From positions 1 through 36,525 of the forward strand of contig CADCVH010000047.1 of assembly GCA_902806085.1 (NCBI GenBank): a stretch of DNA of 36,525 nt, written 5' to 3'. The notes beneath the pieces are model-generated. The model worked only from the letters and a program-made list of their open reading frames with translations, had not been told where the DNA came from and ran no database searches. This DNA is from an uncultured Rubrobacteraceae bacterium. GTDB lineage: Bacteria; Actinomycetota; Rubrobacteria; Rubrobacterales; Rubrobacteraceae. Made by a program: the position numbers and the translations under genes. This document shows, piece after piece, positions 23,967 to 31,542 of the stretch (its first letter is position 1; each line of letters opens with the position of its first letter).

Positions 23967-24281
23967 CCTGCCTCCCTCTTCCCTAACCTCCGGTGCGCTG
24001 CTCTGTTCTGGCAAAGGTGCCTCCCCCCGTGGCTAGCTACTTGCCCGGTCTCGCTCCCGCGTGGCCATGCTTCGACGGTCGTGTTCGCCTGGAAAATAGC
24101 ATCCCCCGACGCAGCGAACCGGATCCAACGGCCCTTTCCGAGCTCCCTACGCCGGGCGGGAAGCCTTTCGGTGTCGCGTGGCGCCGGCACGTCGAAGGGG
24201 GGGCGCTCGTGTTTAGGGCTCCAGCGCGACGGGTCGGCGTCGGCAGAAGAAGCGGCGCCTCCAACTCGACCCCGCGCGCTT
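23967..24281. other. No gene seen
   Basis: This stretch upstream of the cyclase-like gene contains only short, low-quality frames on both strands. A minus-strand promoter for the cyclase gene should lie here, but no convincing hexamer pair stands out. Confidence 0.3.
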
Positions 24282-24376
24282 CTAACGCGAAGGACCGAAG
24301 AACGCTCCGATGTCCTCGGCCAAGAGCTCCGGCTGCTCCATCGCCGCGAAGTGGCCGCCACGAGGATCGCTTGAGC
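24282..24376 (-). pseudogene. Alpha/beta hydrolase (epoxide-hydrolase type) C-terminal fragment
   Basis: A minus-strand frame reads SDPRGGHFAAMEQPELLAED and IGAFFGPSR before TAG at 24282-24284. GGHFAAMEQPELLAEDI is the signature around the catalytic His in epoxide-hydrolase-like proteins. Nothing recognisable precedes it, so it is a tail only. It lies just beyond the end of the TetR gene. Confidence 0.55.
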
Positions 24377-24449
24377 GGTGCCGACGTAGAAGGGCCGCGC
24401 TCATGCCTCGACCCCCCGGCGCGCCGCCGTCCGGGTTAGGTTCAAGACC

Positions 24450-25067
24450 TTATCTTGTCTTCGCGCCGACGGCGTCGCCCAGTTCGGCCTCATGGACGGG
24501 AGGCACGAGCGAGCGCGAAACCGTCTCCGCGATGAGGGAACGACGGCGGGCGTGCTCGGACTCTTCGTCCTCGAGGCTGGCCGCGTACGTGACGTTCACG
24601 GGCGACCACGTCATCGCGATGGCCGTGATAAGGCAGAACACCTCGTACGGCGCGAGCGCGGGATCGATAAGCCCCTCTCCCTGCGCGTCGGCGATGGCCC
24701 GGAGCTTGTTCTCGTCGCGGCCCTCGAAGCCGGCGAACAGGTCGCCGGTCGGTACCCGCTCCAGCCGGTTCCAGGTTGCCAGGCGCAGCAGCTCCGGGCG
24801 CTCGACGTAGGAGTCGTAGAGTCTTACGGCGTAGCCGGGGAGGTCGTCGGCGGTGAGCGGCACGGCGTTGAGGTTCGCCCTCAGGTTGTCGCGCAGGACG
24901 GCGTCGAATAGGCCGTCCTTGCTTCCGAAGTAGGAGTACATCTGCGACTTGTTGACGCCCGAAGCCTCCGCGATCCGGTCCACGCGCGCCCCGGCGATCC
25001 CGTGGGCGGCGAACTCGACCGTGGCCGCGTCCAGTAGTCTGCGTCTGCTGCGTTGACCATCACGCAT
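24450..25067 (-). CDS. TetR-family regulator, possibly leaderless
   Basis: About 205 residues from ATG 25067: MRDGQRSRRRLLDAATVEFA and then ARVDRIAEASGVNKSQMYSY, a clear TetR helix-turn-helix, and a helical ligand domain. A longer frame to 25142 exists, but its extra 25 residues look untranslated. No ribosome site precedes ATG 25067, and TACACT lies six bases upstream on the coding strand. A leaderless transcript beginning at the ATG would fit. A sequence shared with two other promoters of this region overlaps the expected -35 position, suggesting autoregulation. Confidence 0.88.
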   Translation of the reverse strand: MRDGQRSRRRLLDAATVEFAAHGIAGARVDRIAEASGVNKSQMYSYFGSKDGLFDAVLRDNLRANLNAVPLTADDLPGYAVRLYDSYVERPELLRLATWNRLERVPTGDLFAGFEGRDENKLRAIADAQGEGLIDPALAPYEVFCLITAIAMTWSPVNVTYAASLEDEESEHARRRSLIAETVSRSLVPPVHEAELGDAVGAKTR

Positions 25068-25094
25068 GGGAACAGTGTACCATTGACCTACTAC

Positions 25095-25116
25095 AAACAG
25101 ACCAGTTAGTTGTGTT
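25095..25116. promoter_or_regulatory. Candidate TetR operator, copy A
   Basis: On the minus strand the bases read ACAACTAACTGG and then TCTGTTTGT, an imperfect dyad with ACAA/TTGT ends. The site covers the position of a -35 element for the TetR gene that ends at 24450. The nine-base core ACAACTAAC recurs in copies B and C. Confidence 0.5.
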
Positions 25117-25149
25117 AGGAGCCGTTCCCTTGTACATTGCAAGTAATAT

Positions 25150-25164
25150 CCGGTTAGTTGTTCG
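25150..25164. promoter_or_regulatory. Candidate TetR operator, copy B
   Basis: The plus strand reads CCGGTTAGTTGTTCG; its complement contains GAACAACTAACCGG, matching copy C over GAACAACTAAC. It directly follows TAATAT (25144-25149), a possible -10 for the nitroreductase-like gene, so a bound repressor would block transcription. Confidence 0.5.
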
Positions 25165-25323
25165 AGCGTCCGATGCAGGGAGACGAGATAACGGTCGAGG
25201 ACCGGTTGGCTAGAACGGCCCGCAGACGGTCAACGTGTGCACGGAGACCCGGCCCTTACCGCGAGGTCGTGACGCCGACAGCCGTGTCTATGTCGCCAAG
25301 GCCGGTCGGCCAAACGTTGAGCG

Positions 25324-25377
25324 TTGCAGAGACCGGCATCAAGCGGACCTACCGATGTCGGGCGGCGATCTCTGCAA
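25324..25377 (+). promoter_or_regulatory. Structured 5' leader element
   Basis: TTGCAGAGA (25324-25332) pairs perfectly with TCTCTGCAA (25369-25377). Directly inside, CCGGCATC pairs with GATGTCGG with one G-U, leaving a 13-base apical loop and a seven-base bulge on the 3' side. The element ends about 20 bases before the ribosome site of the nitroreductase-like gene. It could act on translation or RNA stability. The rest of 25165-25411 shows no gene. Confidence 0.45.
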
Positions 25378-25411
25378 ACGGCGCTCTCTTAACAGTTTCG
25401 GAGGGGGACAA

Positions 25412-25852
25412 ATGCCAGAACGATCAGATATGGAAAACGCGGTGCGACGGGCGCTCGCCATCGACCGGTCGTCGCCCGCCATCGACCGAACGGTCGACAT
25501 CACCACGGTCGGCCGCCGATCCGGTAGGCCGCGCAGGATCGAGATCTGGTTCCACCGGGTCGGCGGCAAGCTCTACCTGAGCAGCCCTCCGGCGAGACGC
25601 GGCTGGTACGCCAATCTGCGGGCCAACCCGGCCTTCACCTTCCACCTCAAGAACTCGGTCGTCGCGGACCTTCCGGCGACGGCCAAGCCCGTCGCCGACG
25701 AGCGGGAGCGGCGCCGGATCCTCACGGAGATCGTCGATGACCTCAACCAGCCGAGCAACCCGGGCAGGATCGTGCAGCCGACCCACGTCGACGACTGGAT
25801 GGCCGGCAGCCCGCTTCTCGAGGTCTCCCTCGACGGATGGGACGATGGTTAA
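25412..25852 (+). CDS. DDN-type (F420-dependent) nitroreductase family protein
   Basis: A 146-residue protein of the deazaflavin-dependent nitroreductase group with split-barrel fold. The family block is visible as DITTVGRRSGRPRRIEIWFH, then GGKLYLSSPPARRGWYANLR, then ANPAFTFHLK. These proteins bind F420 (some bind FAD or haem) and reduce quinones or nitro compounds. ATG 25412 follows GGAGGGGG. A long leader with a stem-loop and a putative operator precede it. The exporter gene starts 12 bases after its stop, so the two form an operon that may handle a toxic quinone or drug. Confidence 0.85.
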   Translation: MPERSDMENAVRRALAIDRSSPAIDRTVDITTVGRRSGRPRRIEIWFHRVGGKLYLSSPPARRGWYANLRANPAFTFHLKNSVVADLPATAKPVADERERRRILTEIVDDLNQPSNPGRIVQPTHVDDWMAGSPLLEVSLDGWDDG

Positions 25853-25860
25853 GAAACCAT
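25845..25860 (+). promoter_or_regulatory. Small hairpin across the nitroreductase stop codon
   Basis: ATGGTT and AACCAT flank the loop AAGA and enclose the TAA stop of the nitroreductase gene. The next start (25865) lacks a good ribosome site. Translation of the first gene could therefore open the hairpin and promote re-initiation on the exporter gene. Confidence 0.3.
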
Positions 25861-25864
25861 ACTC

Positions 25865-27319
25865 ATGACCGCTCGCGCCGCGCCCGTCCGCGTCCCGACC
25901 ATCCTGGTCACACTGGTGACCGCGGCCCTCGCCTTCGCGCTGGCCCAGACCATGATCATTCCGGCGCTACCGGCGATCGGCGAGCAGTACGGCGCCACGC
26001 CGGAGACGACCACCTGGCTGCTGACCGCGTTCCTGCTGTCTGCCAGCGTCTGCACGCCGCTGGCAGGGCGCCTGGGGGACATCTTCGGCAAAGGCCGGAT
26101 GCTGCTCGCCGTGCTCGGGCTCTTCGGCATCGGGTTGGCCGTCTCGGCGGTCAGCGGGTCGGTCGCGGTGCTCATCGCCGGGCGCATCGTACAGGGCGCC
26201 GGGGGCGCCATCTTACCGCTGGCTTTCGGTATCGTCCGCGACGAGTTCCCGCGCGAGCGCGTCGCGACATCGGTCGGACTCATCAGCGCGACGTTCGGCG
26301 TGGGGGGTGGCCTCGGCCTGGTGCTCGCCGGCGCGTACGTGGACTATCTGTCGGTCGCCTGGATCTTCTGGTCCGCGACGGTCCTGACCGCCGCGGCGGG
26401 CTGGGCGACGTGGCGTTACGTGCCCGACTCGCCGGTACGCGCCCGGGCCAGGGTGGACGTGGCCGGCGCGGTGCTGATGTCGATCGGCCTGACCGCGCTG
26501 CTGCTCGCCGTGAGCCAGGGCAACGGCTGGGGATGGACGTCCGGGCGTATCCTCGGACTGCTCGCGGCGGCCTCGGTGACGCTCGTGGTGTTCGCCCGGT
26601 ACGAGCTCGGTCGGCGTGAGCCGCTCATCGACGTGAGGCTGCTGGCCGAGCGAGCGATGTGGACCACCAACCTCGCCACCTTCGCGGTCGGCTTCTCGAT
26701 GTTCGGCTCGTTCATTCTGATCCCGCAGCTCATCCAACTGCCGGCCTCGACGGGCTTCGGGTTCGGGCGCACGGCAACGGTCGCGGGGCTGATCATGCTG
26801 CCGAGCTCGATCGCGATGCTCTTGACGGGGCTGCTCAGCGGCCGGTTGGATGCGCGTTACGGCTCCAGGCTGCCGCTCGCGCTGGGCGCCGGATTCTCCC
26901 TGGTCGCCTCCGGGTTGCTGGTCGCACGCCACGCCACCCTCGGGGAAGTCTCGTTCGGCGCCTTCGCGATGGGCATCGGTATCGGGCTGGCCCTGGCCGC
27001 GATGGCCAACCTCGTCGTGGAGACCGTCCGGCCAGATCAGACCGGCGTGGCAACGGGGATCAACGCGGTCATGCGGACGGTCGGCGGGGCCATCGGCGCC
27101 CAGGCTGCGGCGTCGCTGCTGGCAGCCGACACCGTTGCCGGTGGACGCTTCCCGGCCGAGGCCGGCTTCACCGGGGCCTTCGCGATGAGCGGCGCGGCCG
27201 GACTCGTCGCGCTCGGGGCGGTCGCCCTGATCCCGGCCCGCCGGTCCGGGCAGGCCGAAACGGACGTACCGGCCGCACCCCGTCTCCCACCGCCCCCCCG
27301 CAAGCGAACCGGGGTATGA
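25865..27319 (+). CDS. MFS drug exporter, DHA2-like
   Basis: A 484-residue membrane protein with about 14 predicted helices, the number of the DHA2 (EmrB/QacA) group. The MFS loop motif A appears as LAGRLGDIFGKGRML (residues about 68-82), and the motif C region as SATFGVGGGLGLVLAGAYVD near residue 145. Helix 1 starts at about residue 12 with TILVTLVTAALAFALAQ. Proton-driven export of a hydrophobic compound is expected. ATG 25865 has a poor ribosome site and likely relies on coupling to the gene upstream. The C-terminal tail is Pro/Arg-rich. Confidence 0.92.
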   Translation: MTARAAPVRVPTILVTLVTAALAFALAQTMIIPALPAIGEQYGATPETTTWLLTAFLLSASVCTPLAGRLGDIFGKGRMLLAVLGLFGIGLAVSAVSGSVAVLIAGRIVQGAGGAILPLAFGIVRDEFPRERVATSVGLISATFGVGGGLGLVLAGAYVDYLSVAWIFWSATVLTAAAGWATWRYVPDSPVRARARVDVAGAVLMSIGLTALLLAVSQGNGWGWTSGRILGLLAAASVTLVVFARYELGRREPLIDVRLLAERAMWTTNLATFAVGFSMFGSFILIPQLIQLPASTGFGFGRTATVAGLIMLPSSIAMLLTGLLSGRLDARYGSRLPLALGAGFSLVASGLLVARHATLGEVSFGAFAMGIGIGLALAAMANLVVETVRPDQTGVATGINAVMRTVGGAIGAQAAASLLAADTVAGGRFPAEAGFTGAFAMSGAAGLVALGAVALIPARRSGQAETDVPAAPRLPPPPRKRTGV

Positions 27320-27728
27320 GACCGCATGGGGCTGCCAAACCACTGCGCCGAGACGGGTTGGCCAGAAGGGGAGCGGTACGGAGTCGCGGATACGTACGGT
27401 CGCGATGTGGCGGTTCCGATCGCCTCCCGCACCACCTGGCCGCCCGGAGCACGAAAACCTCTCCAGCCTACGGCTCGCCCGAGATCGTGTCGTGACCTAC
27501 CACGTCTCGGTGGCAGACCGGGATGGACAGCCCTTCACCGCGACGGAGGCGGAGTCTGAGGACCCCGGCATCCGGAACAAGAACGTGCCAAAGCGTGCGG
27601 CGAATAGCCCGTATTTCGACGCCCGCCGCGCCGTGATCGGGGTGATCCGTCCGCAAGGTCCGCTGCACGGTTTGACACATTTTTGACGCACTGTAACTTC
27701 TACACCTTTCTATGTAGCAAGGGAACGC
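27320..27728. other. Spacer without a supported gene
   Basis: Several short frames exist on both strands, none with family features. The best is a plus frame to 27686 containing VVTYHVSVADRDGQPFTATE, which has no good start. The last 110 bases become AT-rich and contain TTGACA (27672) and TTGACG (27683), so the promoter region of the molybdenum hydroxylase operon begins here. Confidence 0.3.
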
Positions 27729-27761
27729 TATACTGCACAAGAACAACTAACGGTTTGGTTC
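27729..27761 (+). promoter_or_regulatory. Promoter -10 plus operator copy C
   Basis: TATACT at 27729-27734 is a near-perfect -10 hexamer. GAACAACTAACGGTTTGG starts at 27741 and, with GTTC ending at 27761, forms a 21-base imperfect dyad with GAAC/GTTC ends. It covers the expected transcription start. It shares GAACAACTAAC with copy B and ACAACTAAC with copy A. No good -35 sits 17 bases upstream, so an activator or alternative spacing may be involved. Confidence 0.5.
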
Positions 27762-27799
27762 TATAACGGTAACGGTCGCGAGTGGGAAGAGGGGAGAGG

Positions 27800-28357
27800 A
27801 TGTTGCAGGACGACACGCGGAGCGAGGTTTCGCTGCGGATTAACGGCGTGGATCGCACCGTAGGCGTGGACAACCGCGCCACGCTGCTCGACACGTTGCG
27901 TGAGGGGCTCGGGCTCACGGGGGCCAAGAAGGGGTGCGACCACGGCCAGTGCGGCGCCTGCACGGTCCTTTTGGACGGCCGGCGGGTGAACAGCTGCCTC
28001 CAGCTCGCCGTCGCCGCGGACGGCGGCGAGGTCGTCACGATCGAGGGGGTGGCCGGGCTGGAAGGTGGGGGTGACCTTCACGCGCTCCAGCGCGCGTTTT
28101 TGGAGCACGACGCGCTGCAGTGCGGCTACTGCACGCCGGGCCAGATCTGCTCGGCGCTCGGGGCGATGGCCGAGGCCGAGCGCGGCTGGCCGAGCCACGT
28201 CACCGGCGACACCTCGGCCGGGGTCGCCGGCGCCGCCTCGCTCGACGCCTACGAGGTGCGCGAGAGGATGAGCGGCAACATCTGCCGGTGCGGGGCCTAC
28301 GGCGGCATCGTGGCCGCGGTCCTCGAAGTCGCAGAGGCCGACGGAGGGCGGTCGTGA
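27800..28357 (+). CDS. Molybdenum hydroxylase small (2Fe-2S) subunit
   Basis: A 185-residue iron-sulphur subunit of the xanthine-oxidase family. The plant-type cluster ligands are Cys46, Cys51 and Cys54 (GCDHGQCGACTV) and Cys66 (NSCLQL). The second cluster uses Cys108 and Cys111 (QCGYCTPGQI) and Cys162 and Cys164 (NICRCGAY). All eight are present. ATG 27800 follows GGGGAGAGG. It passes electrons from the molybdenum site to FAD in the next subunit, whose GTG start overlaps its stop by four bases. No export signal is seen, so a cytoplasmic complex is likely. Confidence 0.93.
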   Translation: MLQDDTRSEVSLRINGVDRTVGVDNRATLLDTLREGLGLTGAKKGCDHGQCGACTVLLDGRRVNSCLQLAVAADGGEVVTIEGVAGLEGGGDLHALQRAFLEHDALQCGYCTPGQICSALGAMAEAERGWPSHVTGDTSAGVAGAASLDAYEVRERMSGNICRCGAYGGIVAAVLEVAEADGGRS

Positions 28358-29355
28358 GGCCCTTCGCCTACGAGCGGGCGGAGGACCCGGCCGAGGCCGC
28401 GGCGCTCGTCGCGGAGCGGCCCGACGCCGCGTTCCTCGCCGGCGGCACCAACCTCGTCGACCTGATGAAACTGGGGGTCGCGGGCCCCGGCACGCTCGTA
28501 GACGTGAGGCGTCTGGGCTACGACCGCGTCGAGCACCGCGACGACGGCGGCGTCCTGATCGGCGCCACGGTGAAGAACTCGGAGTTGGCCGGCGACCCCG
28601 GCATCCGGCGACGCTTCCCCGCGCTCTCCCGGGCGATCCTCGCGGGCGCCTCGGGGCAGTTGCGTTCGGCGGCGACGACGGCCGGCAATCTCTTGCAGCG
28701 CACGCGGTGCGTGTACTTCCAGGACGTAACCAAGCCCTGCAACAAGCGCGAGCCCGGCTCCGGTTGCCCCGCCATCGGCGGCTCCCACCGCGACCTCGCA
28801 GTCCTGGGAACGTCCGACCACTGCGTCGCGACCTACCCCGGCGACATGGCCGTGGCGCTCGCCGCGCTCGACGCCCTCGTGCACGTGCGAGGCCTCGATG
28901 GCGAGGCCCGCGCGCTGCCGCTGGAAGACCTCTACGTCCTGCCCGGGGACACCCCGCACCGGGAGACCGTCCTGGAGCGCGGGGATCTCATCACCGGCGT
29001 CGAGCTGCCCGCCGCGCCGGCGGGCGCCGCTATGCACTACCGTAAGGTCAGGGACCGATGGTCATACGCGTTCGCGCTGGTCAGCGTCGCCGCCGTCTTG
29101 CGCACCGCCGGCGACGGGACCATCGACGAGGTCCGCCTCGCCCTCGGCGGCGTGGCGCCGCGCCCGTGGCGGGCGCGGACGGCGGAGTCCGAATTGATCG
29201 GGAAGCTACCCACCCCGGAGAACGTCCAAGCCGCCATGGGCGCCGAGTTGGCCGGGGCCAGGCCGCTGCCGGACAACGCGTTCAAGCTCGACCTGGCCAC
29301 CGACCTCGTCGGCGCCGTGCTGAGGGACCTGACCGAGCCTGAGGAGGACCGATGA
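28354..29355 (+). CDS. Molybdenum hydroxylase FAD subunit with extra Fe-S motif
   Basis: A 333-residue CoxM/YagS-like FAD subunit. FLAGGTNLVDLMKLGV and GATVKNSELAGDPGIRRRFP are the FAD-binding elements. Cys119, Cys129, Cys138 and Cys157 (within RCVYFQDVTKPCNKREPG, SGCPA and SDHCVAT) form a four-cysteine insertion like the one that binds an additional [4Fe-4S] cluster in PaoB/YagS and in 4-hydroxybenzoyl-CoA reductase. This makes the complex a member of that subgroup rather than a CO dehydrogenase. GTG 28354 overlaps the previous stop and the next start overlaps its own stop. Confidence 0.9.
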   Translation: MRPFAYERAEDPAEAAALVAERPDAAFLAGGTNLVDLMKLGVAGPGTLVDVRRLGYDRVEHRDDGGVLIGATVKNSELAGDPGIRRRFPALSRAILAGASGQLRSAATTAGNLLQRTRCVYFQDVTKPCNKREPGSGCPAIGGSHRDLAVLGTSDHCVATYPGDMAVALAALDALVHVRGLDGEARALPLEDLYVLPGDTPHRETVLERGDLITGVELPAAPAGAAMHYRKVRDRWSYAFALVSVAAVLRTAGDGTIDEVRLALGGVAPRPWRARTAESELIGKLPTPENVQAAMGAELAGARPLPDNAFKLDLATDLVGAVLRDLTEPEEDR

Positions 29356-31493
29356 GCACCACGACGCAACGCGCGACGGGCGCCCCGATCGTCCGTGTCG
29401 ACGGGCGCGCGAAGGTCACGGGCGCGGCCCAGTACGCCTACGAGTACCCGCTGGAGAACATGGCCTACGCCTGGCCCGTGCAGTCCACCATCGCTAAGGG
29501 ACGGGTCGAGTCGATCGACGACTCGGCGGCGCTCGCCCGGCCCGGCGTAATAGCCGTGCTCACCCCGGACAACGTCGCCAGGCTGCAGGTAGACGTGGAA
29601 CTGCCGCTGCCGTTCCTGGCGGCGGCGGTTCCCGACCTGTCCCTACTGCAGTCCCGCGAGGTGGCGTTCCGCGGCCAGATCGTCGCGGCCGTGATCGCCA
29701 CCTCGCTCGAGGCCGCGCGCGAGGGGGCCGGGGCCGTCGAGGTCGGCTACGAGGAGCAGGCGCACGACGCCGTCCTGCGCTTCGACGACGACCGGGCCTA
29801 CGTGCCAGGCGTCGTCAACGACTTCAGCCCGGGCAACGTCGAGCGCGGAGAGGCGGACCGGGCCTTCGCCGAGGCCCCGGTCCGGATCGACGCGACGTAC
29901 AGCACCCCGGCCGAGCACGCGGTCCCCATGGAGCCGCACTCGGCGACCGCGGCGTGGGACGGGGACCGGCTGACGATCTACAACTCCGATCAGGGGCCGT
30001 TCTACTCCTCCCTGCCCATCTCGGCCCTTTTCGGGCTAGATCCCGGGCAGGTCGAGATCGTCGCCGAGTACGTCGGCGGGGGCTTCGGCTCCAAGGCGGC
30101 CCCCCGTCCGCCGACCATGCTCGCCGCGCTCGCCGCGAGGCTGGTCGACCGCCCGGTCAAGGTCGCCCTCAACCGCCCGCAGTCGTTCTCTCTGACCACC
30201 TACCGCACCCCGACCATCCAGCGCCTCCGTCTCGGCGCCGAGCGAGACGGCCGCCTCGCCGCCATCGTCCACGAGAGCGTGCAGCAGAGCTCCACGCTCG
30301 TCGAGTACACGGAGCAGTCGGTCTCCTCCACGCGCTTGCTGTACGCCGCACCCGACGTGCGCACGACCGCCAGGGTGCGGCGGCTGGACGTCCCGACCCC
30401 CGGCTGGCTCCGGGCGCCGGGTGACGCGCCGGGCGTGTACGCGCTGGAGTCCGCGGTCGACGAGCTCGCGGTCGAGCTCGGCATGGATCCGATCGAGCTG
30501 CGCGTCCGTAACGAGCCCGACGCCGACCCGGAGACCGGCCAGCCGTTCAGCAGCCGTAACCTCGTCGGGGCCCTGCGAGAGGGCGCGGCCCGCTTCGGCT
30601 GGGAAGGGCGCGACCCCGCGCCGGCGTCCCGCCGTGAGGGCAACTGGCTGGTGGGCACCGGCGTGGCCGCCGCCCACTACCCCGCCCTCGTCTTCCCGTC
30701 GACCGCGCAGGCGCGCGCCGAGGCGGACGGCGGTTTCGTCGTCCGCGTCGGGGCCGCCGACATCGGCACGGGGGCCCGCACGGTGCTCACCCAGGTCGCC
30801 GCCGACGCCCTGGACGTCCCGCTGGAGCGGGTGCGCGTGGATATCGGGCGCGCCTCGATCGGCGTGGCCCCGTTCGCCGGGGGCTCCATAGGCACGGCCT
30901 CGTGGAGCTGGGCGGTGGAGAAGGCCTGCGGCGCGCTGCTCGATGCGGTGCAAGAGCACGGTGGCGTGCCCCCCGAGGGGCTCGAGGTCCAGGCGGACAC
31001 GACAGAGGACGTCGGTGCCTTGGCCGAGATGTCGCGCGGCGGCTACGGGGCGCAGTTCGCCGAGGTACGGGTGGACGTCGACACCGGCCAGATCCGGGTC
31101 GATAGAATGCTGGGCGTCTTCGCCACGGGGCGGGTCCTGAACCCCCGGACCGCCCGCTCCCAGATCGTCGGGGCGATGACGATGGGCCTGTCCATGGCGC
31201 TGATGGAGATAGCCGAGCCGGACCCGGAGTTCGGCGATTTCGCCAACCACGACCTCGCCAGCTACCACGTCGCCTCAAACGCCGACGTGCGCGACGTCGA
31301 CTGCGTGTTCCTGCACGAGGACGACAAGAACCTGAACTCCATCGGCGGCAAGGGTATCGGCGAGATCGGCATCGTCGGCGCCGCGGCGGCTATCGCCAAC
31401 GCCGTGCACCACGCCATCGGCCTGCGCGTCCGGGACCTCCCGATCCGCATCGAGGACGTCCGGCCCGCGCTGCAGGACCTGCGCGTCCGATGA
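29352..31493 (+). CDS. Molybdenum hydroxylase large (molybdopterin) subunit
   Basis: A 713-residue YagR/PaoC-like catalytic subunit. EYVGGGFGSKAAPRPPTMLA near residue 240 is the molybdopterin-contacting loop, and KGIGEIGIVGAAAAIANAVH places the catalytic base at Glu671. The length equals that of the periplasmic aldehyde oxidoreductase and HBCR-type subunits rather than xanthine dehydrogenase B. An aldehyde or N-heteroaromatic hydroxylation is expected. No twin-arginine signal is present on any subunit. No cofactor-maturation gene (XdhC/PaoD type) is adjacent; it may lie elsewhere. Confidence 0.93.
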   Translation: MSTTTQRATGAPIVRVDGRAKVTGAAQYAYEYPLENMAYAWPVQSTIAKGRVESIDDSAALARPGVIAVLTPDNVARLQVDVELPLPFLAAAVPDLSLLQSREVAFRGQIVAAVIATSLEAAREGAGAVEVGYEEQAHDAVLRFDDDRAYVPGVVNDFSPGNVERGEADRAFAEAPVRIDATYSTPAEHAVPMEPHSATAAWDGDRLTIYNSDQGPFYSSLPISALFGLDPGQVEIVAEYVGGGFGSKAAPRPPTMLAALAARLVDRPVKVALNRPQSFSLTTYRTPTIQRLRLGAERDGRLAAIVHESVQQSSTLVEYTEQSVSSTRLLYAAPDVRTTARVRRLDVPTPGWLRAPGDAPGVYALESAVDELAVELGMDPIELRVRNEPDADPETGQPFSSRNLVGALREGAARFGWEGRDPAPASRREGNWLVGTGVAAAHYPALVFPSTAQARAEADGGFVVRVGAADIGTGARTVLTQVAADALDVPLERVRVDIGRASIGVAPFAGGSIGTASWSWAVEKACGALLDAVQEHGGVPPEGLEVQADTTEDVGALAEMSRGGYGAQFAEVRVDVDTGQIRVDRMLGVFATGRVLNPRTARSQIVGAMTMGLSMALMEIAEPDPEFGDFANHDLASYHVASNADVRDVDCVFLHEDDKNLNSIGGKGIGEIGIVGAAAAIANAVHHAIGLRVRDLPIRIEDVRPALQDLRVR

Positions 31494-31542
31494 TCCGAAA
31501 CGACCGAGAACGGCGACCCCGCACCCCGGGTAGGGGAAAACC

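Noticed and set aside
25158-25580. 140-codon plus frame before and into the nitroreductase gene
   Set aside because: It has no family features and overlaps the real gene in another frame; the leader looks non-coding and structured.
27405-27686. 93-codon plus frame upstream of the molybdenum hydroxylase
   Set aside because: No ribosome site, no family pattern and a composition that changes along the frame; treated as spacer.
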